Shown: positions 1 through 6,654 of the stretch, piece after piece
How the letters are laid out: every line of letters starts with the position of its first letter
Numbering within the stretch: position 1 is the first letter of the stretch
Assembly (NCBI GenBank): GCA_012728775.1
Contig: JAAYEN010000021.1
Coordinates: 1-8,026, forward strand
Origin: Tissierellia bacterium
GTDB taxonomy: Bacteria > Bacillota_A > Clostridia > Tissierellales > Peptoniphilaceae
Direction of reading: 5' to 3'
Length of the DNA: 8,026 nucleotides
Program-made: the position numbers and the translations under genes
Notes under the pieces: generated by a model
Databases searched by the model: none
What the model was told of the DNA's origin: nothing
What the model saw: only the letters and a program-made list of their open reading frames with translations

Positions 1-565
1 CTGATCCCACTGTGCAGACTACGGTATCGAAGGTAATTCCCATCTCATCTTCTTGGGATTTAATTTCTTCCATGGCTTTTACATATCCGAAAGTTCCGAT
101 GCCATTGGATGCGCCTACTGGCAAGATATATCCATTTTCGCCCTTTGCGTCACATTCCTTTTTAATATCTTCTAGTATATTCGCCAGATTGTCAGAAAAG
201 TCTTCGCTACTTACCAATCTAATTTCTGCACCTAATAATATATCTAGGAAATAATTTCCATCTGGCTTATATTCTTCGTCGGATCTCAGAACCAATATGC
301 AATTCAATCCCAATTTTTTCGCAGCCGCTGCTGTAGCCCTAGCGTGATTGGATTGGATTCCGCCACAGGTTATCAAAGTTTTCGCACCCAAATCCATCGC
401 TTCTTGGATGGCAAATTCCAGTTTACGAACCTTGTTACCAGATAGCTCTGAGCCCGTTTGGTCATCTCTTTTAATATAAATATTTTTTTCTGTTTCGAAA
501 AACCTCTCTAATTTTTCTATTTTCGTAGGTAAATTTGCTAATTCTATGTGTCTTGGTAATTTCAT
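1..565 (-). CDS. PLP-dependent D-cysteine desulfhydrase / ACC deaminase family enzyme (partial, 3' end outside window)
   Basis: About 188 N-terminal residues are present of a family usually near 330. Members use pyridoxal phosphate to deaminate or desulfhydrate small amino acids such as D-cysteine (to pyruvate, H2S and ammonia), ACC or L-cysteate, in the cytoplasm. Seen: a start reading MKLPRHIELANLPTKIEKLE; then IYIKRDDQTGSELSGNKVRK (residues 29-48), where K45 in SGNKVRKLE should be the PLP lysine; then CGGIQSNHARATAAAAKKLG from residue 67, with the family QSNH phosphate-pocket motif. The start at 565 is supported by AGGAGA five bases upstream. That binding site overlaps the TAG stop of the preceding dppA-like gene (9-base gap), so the two are very probably one operon with coupled translation. 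Family assignment is firm; the exact substrate cannot be read from this half. D-cysteine is favoured by the D-aminopeptidase partner. Confidence 0.9.
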   Translation of the reverse strand, partial: MKLPRHIELANLPTKIEKLERFFETEKNIYIKRDDQTGSELSGNKVRKLEFAIQEAMDLGAKTLITCGGIQSNHARATAAAAKKLGLNCILVLRSDEEYKPDGNYFLDILLGAEIRLVSSEDFSDNLANILEDIKKECDAKGENGYILPVGASNGIGTFGYVKAMEEIKSQEDEMGITFDTVVCTVGS

Positions 566-574
566 CTTCTTCTC

Positions 575-1378
575 CTAAATTGTAAAGTGCAAAAATCTCA
601 ATATTTCAAAATAATCGTCGTGTTCATATTTCACGGTGTAAGGATCCACTAATTTGGCTCCTGGATAGTAGGATTTACTTAGAGCTTCAAAATGTCTAAA
701 ATAATTAATCACTATTTCAAAATGTTCAGGTAGTTCTACGTTGTGCCTACTTAAATCTCCTGATAGTGCTTCTTTTACTTGTTCTTCGATTTGAGCAATT
801 ACAAGCTCTGGTTGTTTTGAAATTACTGCATTTCCTATACCTCTTTTTGTTCCATAGGTCACAATAGTGGGGGAAAACTCTTTGGCTCTAGTAGCTATTC
901 CTTCGTCGCCACTTAAAAATACCGTAGGAATACCCAGATATGCTCCTGCCGTTGCGAAGAGTAAAAATTCTGAACACAACTTCCCGTTTAGAGTCATTTT
1001 GGTCACAACTCTTGAACTAATGGTGTGGGCTGTGGGGTTTGTATCGCTTCCTGCGGCGTCATGATATCCTATGAACATGAGATAGTCATAGTTTTCATCG
1101 ATTCCACCCACCATGGACCAAGGTGTATTTGTATTAGAGCTCAATAGCATAGCTTCTTTTGGCAGATAATCAATGATGATATTTCTCCCGTAAGCATGGG
1201 CATCCTTCACTACTACTTCATTTGCACCTGCACTAAATGCTCCTCTACAGGCAGCCGCAACTTCTTTACTCATCTGATGGCAAGCCCATTGATATTTATT
1301 TGTATCTTGCATTCCCGATTCTTCAAAGGTAGAAAGTCCAGCCACGCCTTCGATATCTGATCCGATAAAAATTTTCAT
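575..1378 (-). CDS. dppA: M55 family D-aminopeptidase (DppA-like)
   Basis: This is a 267-residue zinc aminopeptidase of family M55; Bacillus subtilis DppA, of nearly the same length, releases N-terminal D-amino acids from short peptides. The N-terminus MKIFIGSDIEGVAG gives ligands D8 and E10. Further expected residues are H61 (KDAH), H106 (GYHDAAG), the catalytic histidine H118 in PTAHTIS, and E137 in NGKLCSEF. Their spacing follows the known DppA set (D8, E10, H60, H104, H115, E133). A longer frame begins at 1393, but a perfect AGGAGG lies seven bases before the 1378 ATG and would fall inside the longer version, so 1378 is chosen. The gene has its own promoter and is followed at once by the PLP enzyme gene, which suggests joint use of D-residues. 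No signal peptide is visible, so it should act in the cytoplasm on imported peptides. Confidence 0.93.
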   Translation of the reverse strand: MKIFIGSDIEGVAGLSTFEESGMQDTNKYQWACHQMSKEVAAACRGAFSAGANEVVVKDAHAYGRNIIIDYLPKEAMLLSSNTNTPWSMVGGIDENYDYLMFIGYHDAAGSDTNPTAHTISSRVVTKMTLNGKLCSEFLLFATAGAYLGIPTVFLSGDEGIATRAKEFSPTIVTYGTKRGIGNAVISKQPELVIAQIEEQVKEALSGDLSRHNVELPEHFEIVINYFRHFEALSKSYYPGAKLVDPYTVKYEHDDYFEILRFLHFTI

Positions 1379-1420
1379 ATCTTCCTCCTGCATTATAATA
1401 TTTTCCTTTGTTTATTTATT

Positions 1421-1449
1421 ATTATATCACAGATAATTAAGTAATTTAA
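1421..1449 (-). promoter_or_regulatory. SigA-type promoter for the dppA-PLP enzyme operon
   Basis: On the minus strand an extended -10, TGaTATAAT (1429-1421), lies 17 bases downstream of a weak -35, TTAAAT (1449-1444). Transcription would start near 1414, giving a leader of about 36 bases before the dppA-like ATG. It sits just past the permease terminator, so this operon can be expressed independently of the permease. Confidence 0.6.
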
Positions 1450-1465
1450 GTAAGAAATATTCATT

Positions 1466-1500
1466 AAAAATTAAAAAGCGAAGATCGATAGATCTTCGCT
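1466..1500 (-). terminator. Intrinsic terminator of the permease gene
   Basis: A perfect 10-bp stem (1477-1486 with 1491-1500) closes a 4-base loop. On the minus strand it is followed by TTTTT AA TTTTT, the classic Rho-independent pattern. It starts 17 bases after the permease stop codon. On the plus strand the following tract, aaaatcaatttt, is poor, so the terminator acts mainly leftwards. Confidence 0.9.
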
Positions 1501-1516
1501 AAAATCAATTTTGTTA

Positions 1517-2857
1517 TTAGTCGTTAAGTGTATAAGATTGTGATACGTTAACCTTTCCACTGTTGTATTTAGTAGTTGCGAAAGTATATGCAAGGATAAA
1601 TACAACTACGTTTCCTGCTACATAGTATAGTGGCAAAGATCTACCCATCAAGAAAGCTTGTAATAAGTAGATTGCTATTGCAGCTACTACTAACAAAGTT
1701 TTAGGTCCTTCACTTAAGTGTAGAGGAGATTTTTTCCATTGCTCACTGTATTTCTTAGTAGCATAGTAGAAAGATAAAACTATCATAGAGTTATTTACAG
1801 TTCCTACGAAAGTTACTGTTCTAGAGATAAAGCTTATGTCTAGACCTAATAATACTGGTATTAATCCTACTATGAAGAAAAAAGTCAATAGACGTGTAGG
1901 TGTTCTATACTTAGGATGGATATAAGCTAAACCTTCTGGGAACCATCCGTCTTTAGCAGCTTGAATCAATGGTTTTGTACAAGTCGCTAGTTGGGAATTA
2001 AGTGTAGAAATAAGTGCAAACCATGCACCACCAATTATGAAAAATACGTACAATGCTCTAGGTAACACTCTTTCAGCTACAAGTGTAAGAGGTTGGTTTG
2101 CAACTTGATCAACTGGCAATATTCCTGCTGCAATAGTAGCCATAAATGCGTAAAGTACAGCAACACCAATAGTAGATGTTATCATTACCATAGGAATATC
2201 TCTAGTCGGATTTTTGGCCTCTGCGGAGAGGTTGGCAATTACGTTTGCACCTCCAGTAGCAAATGTTAATTGTGCTGTAGCAGTAAGTAATCCTAATACT
2301 CCATCAGTCATAAACGTCTCTGTATTGTAATATGTAGACATATCCATGTTTAACATACCATATACCGAGAATGTAGCAAGTGCTACTACTAGAGACAATA
2401 CGATAACATTTTGGAATTGGGAGAACTTGTCTATACCTCTATAGTTCAAACCATAAATTATTACCAATAATCCAATCGCCAAAGCCTTTCTAGGTACCAT
2501 TGGTAAAAATGGAAGAGCATAGTCTGCAAAAGACAAGGTATACATAGACAAACTCAAGTTTGTAAGTACAAATAGTACAGAATACATTCCAGTAAACTTT
2601 TTGTTCAGTCCGGAACCTATGATTGAATAAGCACCACCCTGATATCTAGCGATAGTATTGATTAGTGCAAGTGGCATATTGGTAGTCAAAACCATTAATG
2701 CCGATAACACAAACGCGATAGGTACCGACCTTCCTGTCATTCCGATAGCAACACCTGTTAGAGACATGATTCCTGCTCCGATAATCTGTCAAACAGCCGC
2801 ACCCATTAAGTCCCAAAAGCCTAGGGTTTGTTTTAATTGTGCTCCGTGTTCACTCAT
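1517..2857 (-). pseudogene. APC-family amino acid permease interrupted by an in-frame TGA at codon 23
   Basis: The full frame is 446 codons plus stop, the usual length of a 12-helix APC superfamily amino acid/polyamine transporter of the inner membrane. It starts at 2857 with an ideal AGGAGGT eight bases upstream and reads MSEHGAQLKQTLGFWDLM. A TGA at 2791-2789 (codon 23) then falls directly before QIIGAGIMSLTG, the first-helix substrate-binding motif, at a place where the family normally has glycine (GGA to TGA is one change). The rest is intact: the helix-6 region FATGGANVIANLSAEAKNPT, then RDIP, and hydrophobic helices to the C-terminus at 1519. An internal ATG at 2767, preceded by an AGGA, could restart a 416-residue product, but it would lack the first half of helix 1 and so probably not transport. 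No other in-frame TGA occurs in the window's genes, which argues against a changed code. A sequencing error remains possible. Confidence 0.8.
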
Positions 2858-2881
2858 TGTTTAATACCTCCTATTTTATTT

Positions 2882-2989
2882 TGTCAAGCATAAAACTTGT
2901 CCAGAAAAGTGCTAACTTGCTACTTAAAAATATGTATATAAATGGTGCAAGTTAATAGTTAAATTAAAATATATTTAAATCGCTTGACA
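2882..2989. repeat. Two nested 8-bp inverted repeats in the divergent intergenic region
   Basis: Outer pair: TGTCAAGC (2882-2889) with GCTTGACA (2982-2989). Inner pair: TAACTTGC (2913-2920) with GCAAGTTA (2947-2954). All arms match perfectly and are arranged almost symmetrically (23 and 27 bases between outer and inner arms). The right outer arm contains the TTGACA -35 of a plus-strand promoter. They may be operator half-sites between the divergent permease and DUF554 genes; in AT-rich DNA, chance is also possible. Confidence 0.4.
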
Positions 2990-3012
2990 TTGTATATAAA
3001 TACTACTATATT
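2984..3012 (+). promoter_or_regulatory. Candidate SigA promoter, distal, upstream of the DUF554-M20 operon
   Basis: A consensus -35, TTGACA (2984-2989), is followed after 17 bases by TATATT (3007-3012). If used, transcription starts near 3019 and gives a leader of about 180 bases containing the 3078-3104 hairpin. No equally good minus-strand promoter for the permease could be picked out in 2858-3197. Confidence 0.5.
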
Positions 3013-3077
3013 ACGTGAACAATTGCAATAGTTAATTGACAAATAAACAATAAAAACTTATTTTTAATATAAATCAA

Positions 3078-3104
3078 ATATATTGAAACTCATTATCAAT
3101 ATAT
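3078..3104 (+). promoter_or_regulatory. Hairpin / Fur-box-like palindrome in the leader of the DUF554 gene
   Basis: ATATATTGA (3078-3086) pairs perfectly with TCAATATAT (3096-3104) around a 9-base loop, and a run of seven T follows at 3109-3115. The embedded 15-mer TGAAACTCATTATCA (3084-3098) differs from the 7-1-7 Fur consensus TGATAATNATTATCA at two positions. It could be a metal-regulator operator or a weak terminator/attenuator. The stem is almost all A-T, so neither role is secure. Confidence 0.35.
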
Positions 3105-3147
3105 TCACTTTTTTTATTAATAAATCCAAATTTCTAATGTTTGTTAA

Positions 3148-3176
3148 TTGATTTAATCGTGAAATAATCTTATAAT
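3148..3176 (+). promoter_or_regulatory. SigA promoter immediately upstream of the DUF554 gene
   Basis: TTGATT (3148-3153), a 17-base spacer and a perfect TATAAT (3171-3176) stand 21 bases before the start codon. Transcription would begin near 3183, close to the ribosome binding site, leaving a very short leader. The rest of 2858-3197 holds no convincing open reading frame or structured RNA that I can see. Confidence 0.6.
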
Positions 3177-3197
3177 ATTTGAAAGGGGGAAGTTAAT

Positions 3198-3884
3198 ATG
3201 ATTTATAATATTTTTAATGGAGTTGGCATAGTATTAGGAGCTCTAATAGGACGAGTCGTAGGGCATAAAATGTCCGATGAACAAATTGATTCAATCCTAG
3301 TAATTGCGAACTTGTCACTTCTCGTAATAGGAATGCAAGGAGCTATTCAAACTGAAAATTCTATGTTGATGATGATAAGTTTAGTAGTAGGTGGAATCAT
3401 AGGAACAGCCATAGACATAGATGGAAAATTCTATAAACTGGGAGAAACTCTCCAATCCAAGTTCAAAGGAAGTAATCCTAGACATACTAGGGGAATCGTT
3501 CAAGTTATGATGATTCATGCTATAGGCTCCATGGCTATTATTGGACCTGTCAATGCTGCTCTTAAAAATGATGGCTCACTTTTAATATTAAAAACTGTTC
3601 TAGATTTGATAAGTTCTATAATATTCAGTACCTCCTTTGGATTTGGAGTAGCTTTAAGTGGAATTACTACCTTTACTTATCAAAGCTTTTTCTTTATGCT
3701 GGCGACTTTCATCGCGCCTATACTTACTCCTGAAGTTATAAATGAAATCTCAGCCATAGGGTCAGTTTTGATTCTGGCTTTGAGTTTTAACCTTTTAAAG
3801 ATGAAAGAAATTAAAATCTCAAATTACTTGCCTGCCATTTTAGGACCTATGATATATCATATATTTCAGAGTACTTTTTTATAA
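3198..3884 (+). CDS. DUF554 family membrane protein (YqgA-like)
   Basis: This is a 228-residue integral membrane protein of family DUF554, whose molecular function is not established; some members have been suggested to be transporters. Seen: the family start MIYNIFNGVGIVLGALIG; hydrophobic segments near residues 1-21, 33-50, 55-72, 103-120, 128-158, 163-180 and 185-200; the signature stretch IGSMAIIGPVNAALKNDG (109-126) followed by LLILKTVLDLISSIIF; and a C-terminal NLL...SNYLPAI motif (198-214). A strong AGGGGG eight bases upstream sets the start at 3198. The gap to the following M20 gene is only nine bases, so they are probably co-transcribed. That hints at a membrane role linked to the same substrate, but this is inference. 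Confidence 0.88.
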   Translation: MIYNIFNGVGIVLGALIGRVVGHKMSDEQIDSILVIANLSLLVIGMQGAIQTENSMLMMISLVVGGIIGTAIDIDGKFYKLGETLQSKFKGSNPRHTRGIVQVMMIHAIGSMAIIGPVNAALKNDGSLLILKTVLDLISSIIFSTSFGFGVALSGITTFTYQSFFFMLATFIAPILTPEVINEISAIGSVLILALSFNLLKMKEIKISNYLPAILGPMIYHIFQSTFL

Positions 3885-3893
3885 TTTAGAAAG

Positions 3894-5099
3894 ATGATGA
3901 CTATGAATAATAAGATAAGCTTTTTGACAAAAAAATATGCCGATTACGCCAAAGAATCTCAGATTTATCTTCACGAAAATCCAGAAGTTTCGTCCAAGGA
4001 ATTTGAAACATCCAAATATTTAAAAAACGAGCTAAAGGATTTGGGATTGGAAATTGTGGAAGTAGAAGGTACTGGATTTTTTGCGGTTTTGGATACGAAA
4101 AGAAATGGAAAGACCTTGGCTTTAAGAGCTGACATAGATGCACTTCCTATGATAGAAAGTGAAATGAACGAGAACCAAAGACGAAAATTCATTTCCAAAA
4201 ATCCTGGAGTTATGCATGCGTGTGGACACGATGCTCATATGGCGATTTTGTTAGGTGCCATCCGAGTTTTGGTGGAATTAAAAGATGAATTAAAGGGGAA
4301 AATATTATTTTTGTTTGAAGAAGGAGAAGAAATAGGAGCTGGAGTAGGAGCTATGATGGAGGGAATAGAATCCTATAATGTAGATGGTATCTATGGAAAC
4401 CACGTTATGAACTACATACCTTCTGGAAAATTCGTGGTAAATCCAGGACCGACTCTCCCAGGAGCCAGCGCAATAAATATAAAAGTTATTGGTCGAGGAG
4501 GACACTGCGCTAGACCTGACTTGTCCATTAATCCTCTTATGGCAGGAGTTCAAATTATTTCTAACTTGGCTACTGCGTGGACTAATCAACTGGATCCTAG
4601 GAAAATGGTGACTTTTGGATTGACAAAATTGGAATGCAATACGTCCCAAAATATTTTTGCAGACGAAGCCAATATCGGCGGCAGCATTCGATACTTCGAT
4701 AAGGAAGAAGGATTGAAAGCACTTAGGATTATAAAAAAGGTTTCCACATTGGTGGGAGAAGCCCATAATTGTAAGGTAGAATTTGGAAACAGTTTAAACA
4801 TTGAAAAAGTGGGAGTTCCCCTTGTGAATGACTTAGAACTTACGAAAATGGCGAAAAATTCTATAATCAGCCAATTAGGAGAAGAATTTCTACTACCAGA
4901 TGAACCAGGCTTCGCAACGGAACCCTTCGCAAGATATTTGGAAAAGTATCCAGGCGTTTATGTATTCATAGGAATTAAAAACGAAAAGATAGGAAGTGGC
5001 GCATCCCACCACAACGTCCACTTCGACATAGACCCAGATGCCATACCATTAGGTATAAGAGCCATGGGCCAATTTGCAGTAGATTTTTTAGCTCAATAG
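3894..5099 (+). CDS. M20 family metallo-amidohydrolase (HipO/AbgB/N-acyl amino acid amidohydrolase type)
   Basis: This is a 401-residue cytoplasmic zinc- or cobalt-dependent hydrolase of the M20D group, which cleaves the amide bond of N-acyl amino acids or related conjugates. Seen: LRADIDALPM (77-86); the metal motif MHACGHDAHM with C110 and H112; FEEGEE (141-146), with E145 as general base and E146 as ligand; GNHVM (H170); the dimerization-domain motif GRGGHCARP (200-208), with the family histidine at H204; and C-terminal SHHNVHFDID, with H373 as the probable last ligand. The gene follows the DUF554 gene by nine bases and ends at a terminator. The start is uncertain: ATG codons at 3894, 3897 and 3903 are in frame. 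The only purine-rich site, AGAAAG (3888-3893), touches the first and is better spaced for 3903. The substrate cannot be fixed from sequence. Confidence 0.92.
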   Translation: MMTMNNKISFLTKKYADYAKESQIYLHENPEVSSKEFETSKYLKNELKDLGLEIVEVEGTGFFAVLDTKRNGKTLALRADIDALPMIESEMNENQRRKFISKNPGVMHACGHDAHMAILLGAIRVLVELKDELKGKILFLFEEGEEIGAGVGAMMEGIESYNVDGIYGNHVMNYIPSGKFVVNPGPTLPGASAINIKVIGRGGHCARPDLSINPLMAGVQIISNLATAWTNQLDPRKMVTFGLTKLECNTSQNIFADEANIGGSIRYFDKEEGLKALRIIKKVSTLVGEAHNCKVEFGNSLNIEKVGVPLVNDLELTKMAKNSIISQLGEEFLLPDEPGFATEPFARYLEKYPGVYVFIGIKNEKIGSGASHHNVHFDIDPDAIPLGIRAMGQFAVDFLAQ

Positions 5100-5113
5100 A
5101 TAAAATTATTATA

Positions 5114-5145
5114 AGATAAGCCGATGAGATGCGGCTTATTTTTAT
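5114..5145 (+). terminator. Intrinsic terminator of the DUF554-M20 operon
   Basis: ATAAGCCG (5116-5123) pairs perfectly with CGGCTTAT (5132-5139) around an 8-base loop; pairs at 5114-5115 with 5140-5141 can extend the stem. A T-rich tail follows. It begins 15 bases after the M20 stop and separates this operon from the phospholipase D gene. Confidence 0.85.
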
Positions 5146-5153
5146 GTTATAAT
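5145..5153 (+). promoter_or_regulatory. Extended -10 promoter for the phospholipase D-like gene
   Basis: TGtTATAAT is an extended -10 with no clear -35, since the upstream DNA is the terminator hairpin. Transcription would start near 5160, ahead of the GAGGAA ribosome binding site at 5171-5176. A second TATAAT at 5159-5164 is too close to that site to be preferred. Confidence 0.55.
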
Positions 5154-5181
5154 CAAATTATAATTTAAATGAGGAATAAAA

Positions 5182-6579
5182 ATGAAAAAGATAATTTTGA
5201 TAGCATTAATAGTACTAGTTCCATTTCTTGTAAGCTTTATGACCAAAAATCCACCTGGGACTAACTATTTAGGTACTCAACATTATGGGGAAGATGTGGA
5301 GTTTTTGTATGATCTTACATATGTGAAGGAAGGTGAAAGAATCCACGAGCATAGGATTTTTGATGCCCAGATGGAATTAATTCAACGGGCAAAGGAATTT
5401 ATTTTGCTGGATATATTTTTATACAATGACGAATATACGAAGGGCGAAATGGAATACCCTTCCCAAGTAAGGGAGATGACGGATTTACTTATCCAAAAGA
5501 AAAAAGAAAATCCTCAAATGCCTATAATTTTGATTACTGATCCCCTGAACAATTTTTATGGAGCTTATGAGCAAGAAAATTTAAAACGACTCAAAGAAGG
5601 CGGGATTGAAGTTGTAGTCACTGACTTAAATAAACTTAGGGATAGCAATCCTTTGATTTCAGGATTTTACCGCGCCTATGCCCAGTGGTTTGGAACTAAT
5701 GGAATCGGATGGATACCGAACTTTTTTGACAAAAATGGGCCGAAGGTAAATGTGAGATCTATAATTAAACTTGCTAACTTCAAGGGAAATCACAGAAAAG
5801 TTTACGTCACAGAAAATGCAGCCATAGTATCTTCATCAAATCCCCATGACCCTAGCTCCCTTCACTCAAACGTGGCGGTTAAATTCTATGGACCTAGTAT
5901 GGAAGATTTAATTAAGTCAGAACTTATACTAGTAGAAAATCCGCCTGAATTGATAAGTAATTGGAAAAGTGAAGAAGTGGAAGATGGGGACGTTAAAATC
6001 ACCGTCATTACAGAAAAGGCGATTTTTAATAGTTTAAAAAATCATATCGCGAAAAGCGATAAGGGGGATAAGATATGGTTAGGAATATTTTATATTTCTG
6101 ATTTTGATATCTTAAAAGAACTGGGAGAAGCGACGAAACGCGGAGTGGAAGTTAAGATAGTCGCCGATTTAAACAAGGATGCTTTTGGACTGGAGAAAAA
6201 CGGAAGCCCCAATCGTCCAGCACTTAGTGAGCTAATTGAAAAATATCCAGAGCTGGAAGTGCGCTGGTACAACACCACAGGAGAGCAATTCCACACCAAG
6301 ATGGCATATTTTGATTTCCTAGACAAGGATCCAGTTGCAATCTTAGGAAGTGCCAATTTCACAAGAAGAAATCTAAGGGATTTAAATCTAGAGACGAATT
6401 TAGAGTTGGAAATTAAAAAATCTACACCTATACACGAAGAAATAGAAAATTATTTCCAAAGAATATGGAACAACGAAGATGGAGATTATACTATGGGGAT
6501 AGAAGAATATTATGAGACGAGTCCTGTATTGAGAATAGTTTGGAAAATACAGGAGAGATTTGGACTTTGTACATGGTGA
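5182..6579 (+). CDS. Membrane-anchored phospholipase D-like / cardiolipin-synthase-like protein
   Basis: This 465-residue protein has two phospholipase D domains; the superfamily cleaves or transfers phosphodiester head groups through a histidine nucleophile. An N-terminal hydrophobic helix (residues 3-20, MKKIILIALIVLVPFLVSFM) should anchor it with the rest outside the membrane. First catalytic motif: HRKVYVTE (204-211) with downstream SSSNPHD (217-223); the expected aspartate is glutamate here (E211). Second motif: HTKMAYFD (371-378) followed by GSANFTRRNL (389-398), fully canonical. The start has GAGGAA five bases upstream. The gene has its own promoter after a terminator, so it is not part of the M20 operon. 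A cardiolipin or phosphatidyl-transfer role is possible, but the protein is not a typical ClsA-type synthase, so the substrate is left open. Its TGA stop lies three bases before the first copy of the 6583/7058 direct repeat. Confidence 0.9.
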   Translation: MKKIILIALIVLVPFLVSFMTKNPPGTNYLGTQHYGEDVEFLYDLTYVKEGERIHEHRIFDAQMELIQRAKEFILLDIFLYNDEYTKGEMEYPSQVREMTDLLIQKKKENPQMPIILITDPLNNFYGAYEQENLKRLKEGGIEVVVTDLNKLRDSNPLISGFYRAYAQWFGTNGIGWIPNFFDKNGPKVNVRSIIKLANFKGNHRKVYVTENAAIVSSSNPHDPSSLHSNVAVKFYGPSMEDLIKSELILVENPPELISNWKSEEVEDGDVKITVITEKAIFNSLKNHIAKSDKGDKIWLGIFYISDFDILKELGEATKRGVEVKIVADLNKDAFGLEKNGSPNRPALSELIEKYPELEVRWYNTTGEQFHTKMAYFDFLDKDPVAILGSANFTRRNLRDLNLETNLELEIKKSTPIHEEIENYFQRIWNNEDGDYTMGIEEYYETSPVLRIVWKIQERFGLCTW

Positions 6580-6582
6580 GGC

Positions 6583-6636
6583 TAGTTTACAGTTGACAGT
6601 TAAGAGTTAACAGTTGGCTGCGCCTTTGGTTGGTGG
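6583..6636 (+). repeat. Direct repeat copy 1 (heptad array plus constant tail)
   Basis: The copy starts TAGTTT, then has four 7-bp units, ACAGTTG ACAGTTA AGAGTTA ACAGTTG (6589-6616), then a constant tail GCTGCGCCTTTGGTTGGTGG. It matches copy 2 at 7058-7104; the last 32 bases are identical in both. The 7-bp length difference is exactly one heptad. It begins three bases after the phospholipase D stop. Its form suggests an interspersed genomic repeat. Confidence 0.85.
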
Positions 6637-6654
6637 GTTGGATGTGCTTGACGT

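Noticed and set aside
12..254. Plus-strand open frame of 80 codons opposite the PLP enzyme
   Set aside because: It is antisense to a well-supported conserved gene, has no ribosome binding site and no recognisable protein features.
867..1064. Plus-strand open frame opposite the D-aminopeptidase
   Set aside because: It lies antisense within a gene whose metal-binding residues are all in the other strand's frame.
2789..2791. Selenocysteine at the permease TGA
   Set aside because: APC permeases have no known selenocysteine site here, the expected residue is glycine, and I see no convincing SECIS-like hairpin directly after the codon.
2658..2864. Plus-strand open frame across the permease start and TGA
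   Set aside because: It is a shadow of the permease coding strand; its codons reflect the reverse complement of a transmembrane helix and no start signal precedes it.
4305..4801. Two overlapping minus-strand frames of 153 and 71 codons inside the M20 gene
   Set aside because: They are antisense to the M20 coding region with its catalytic motifs; the composition is typical of a complement-strand artefact.
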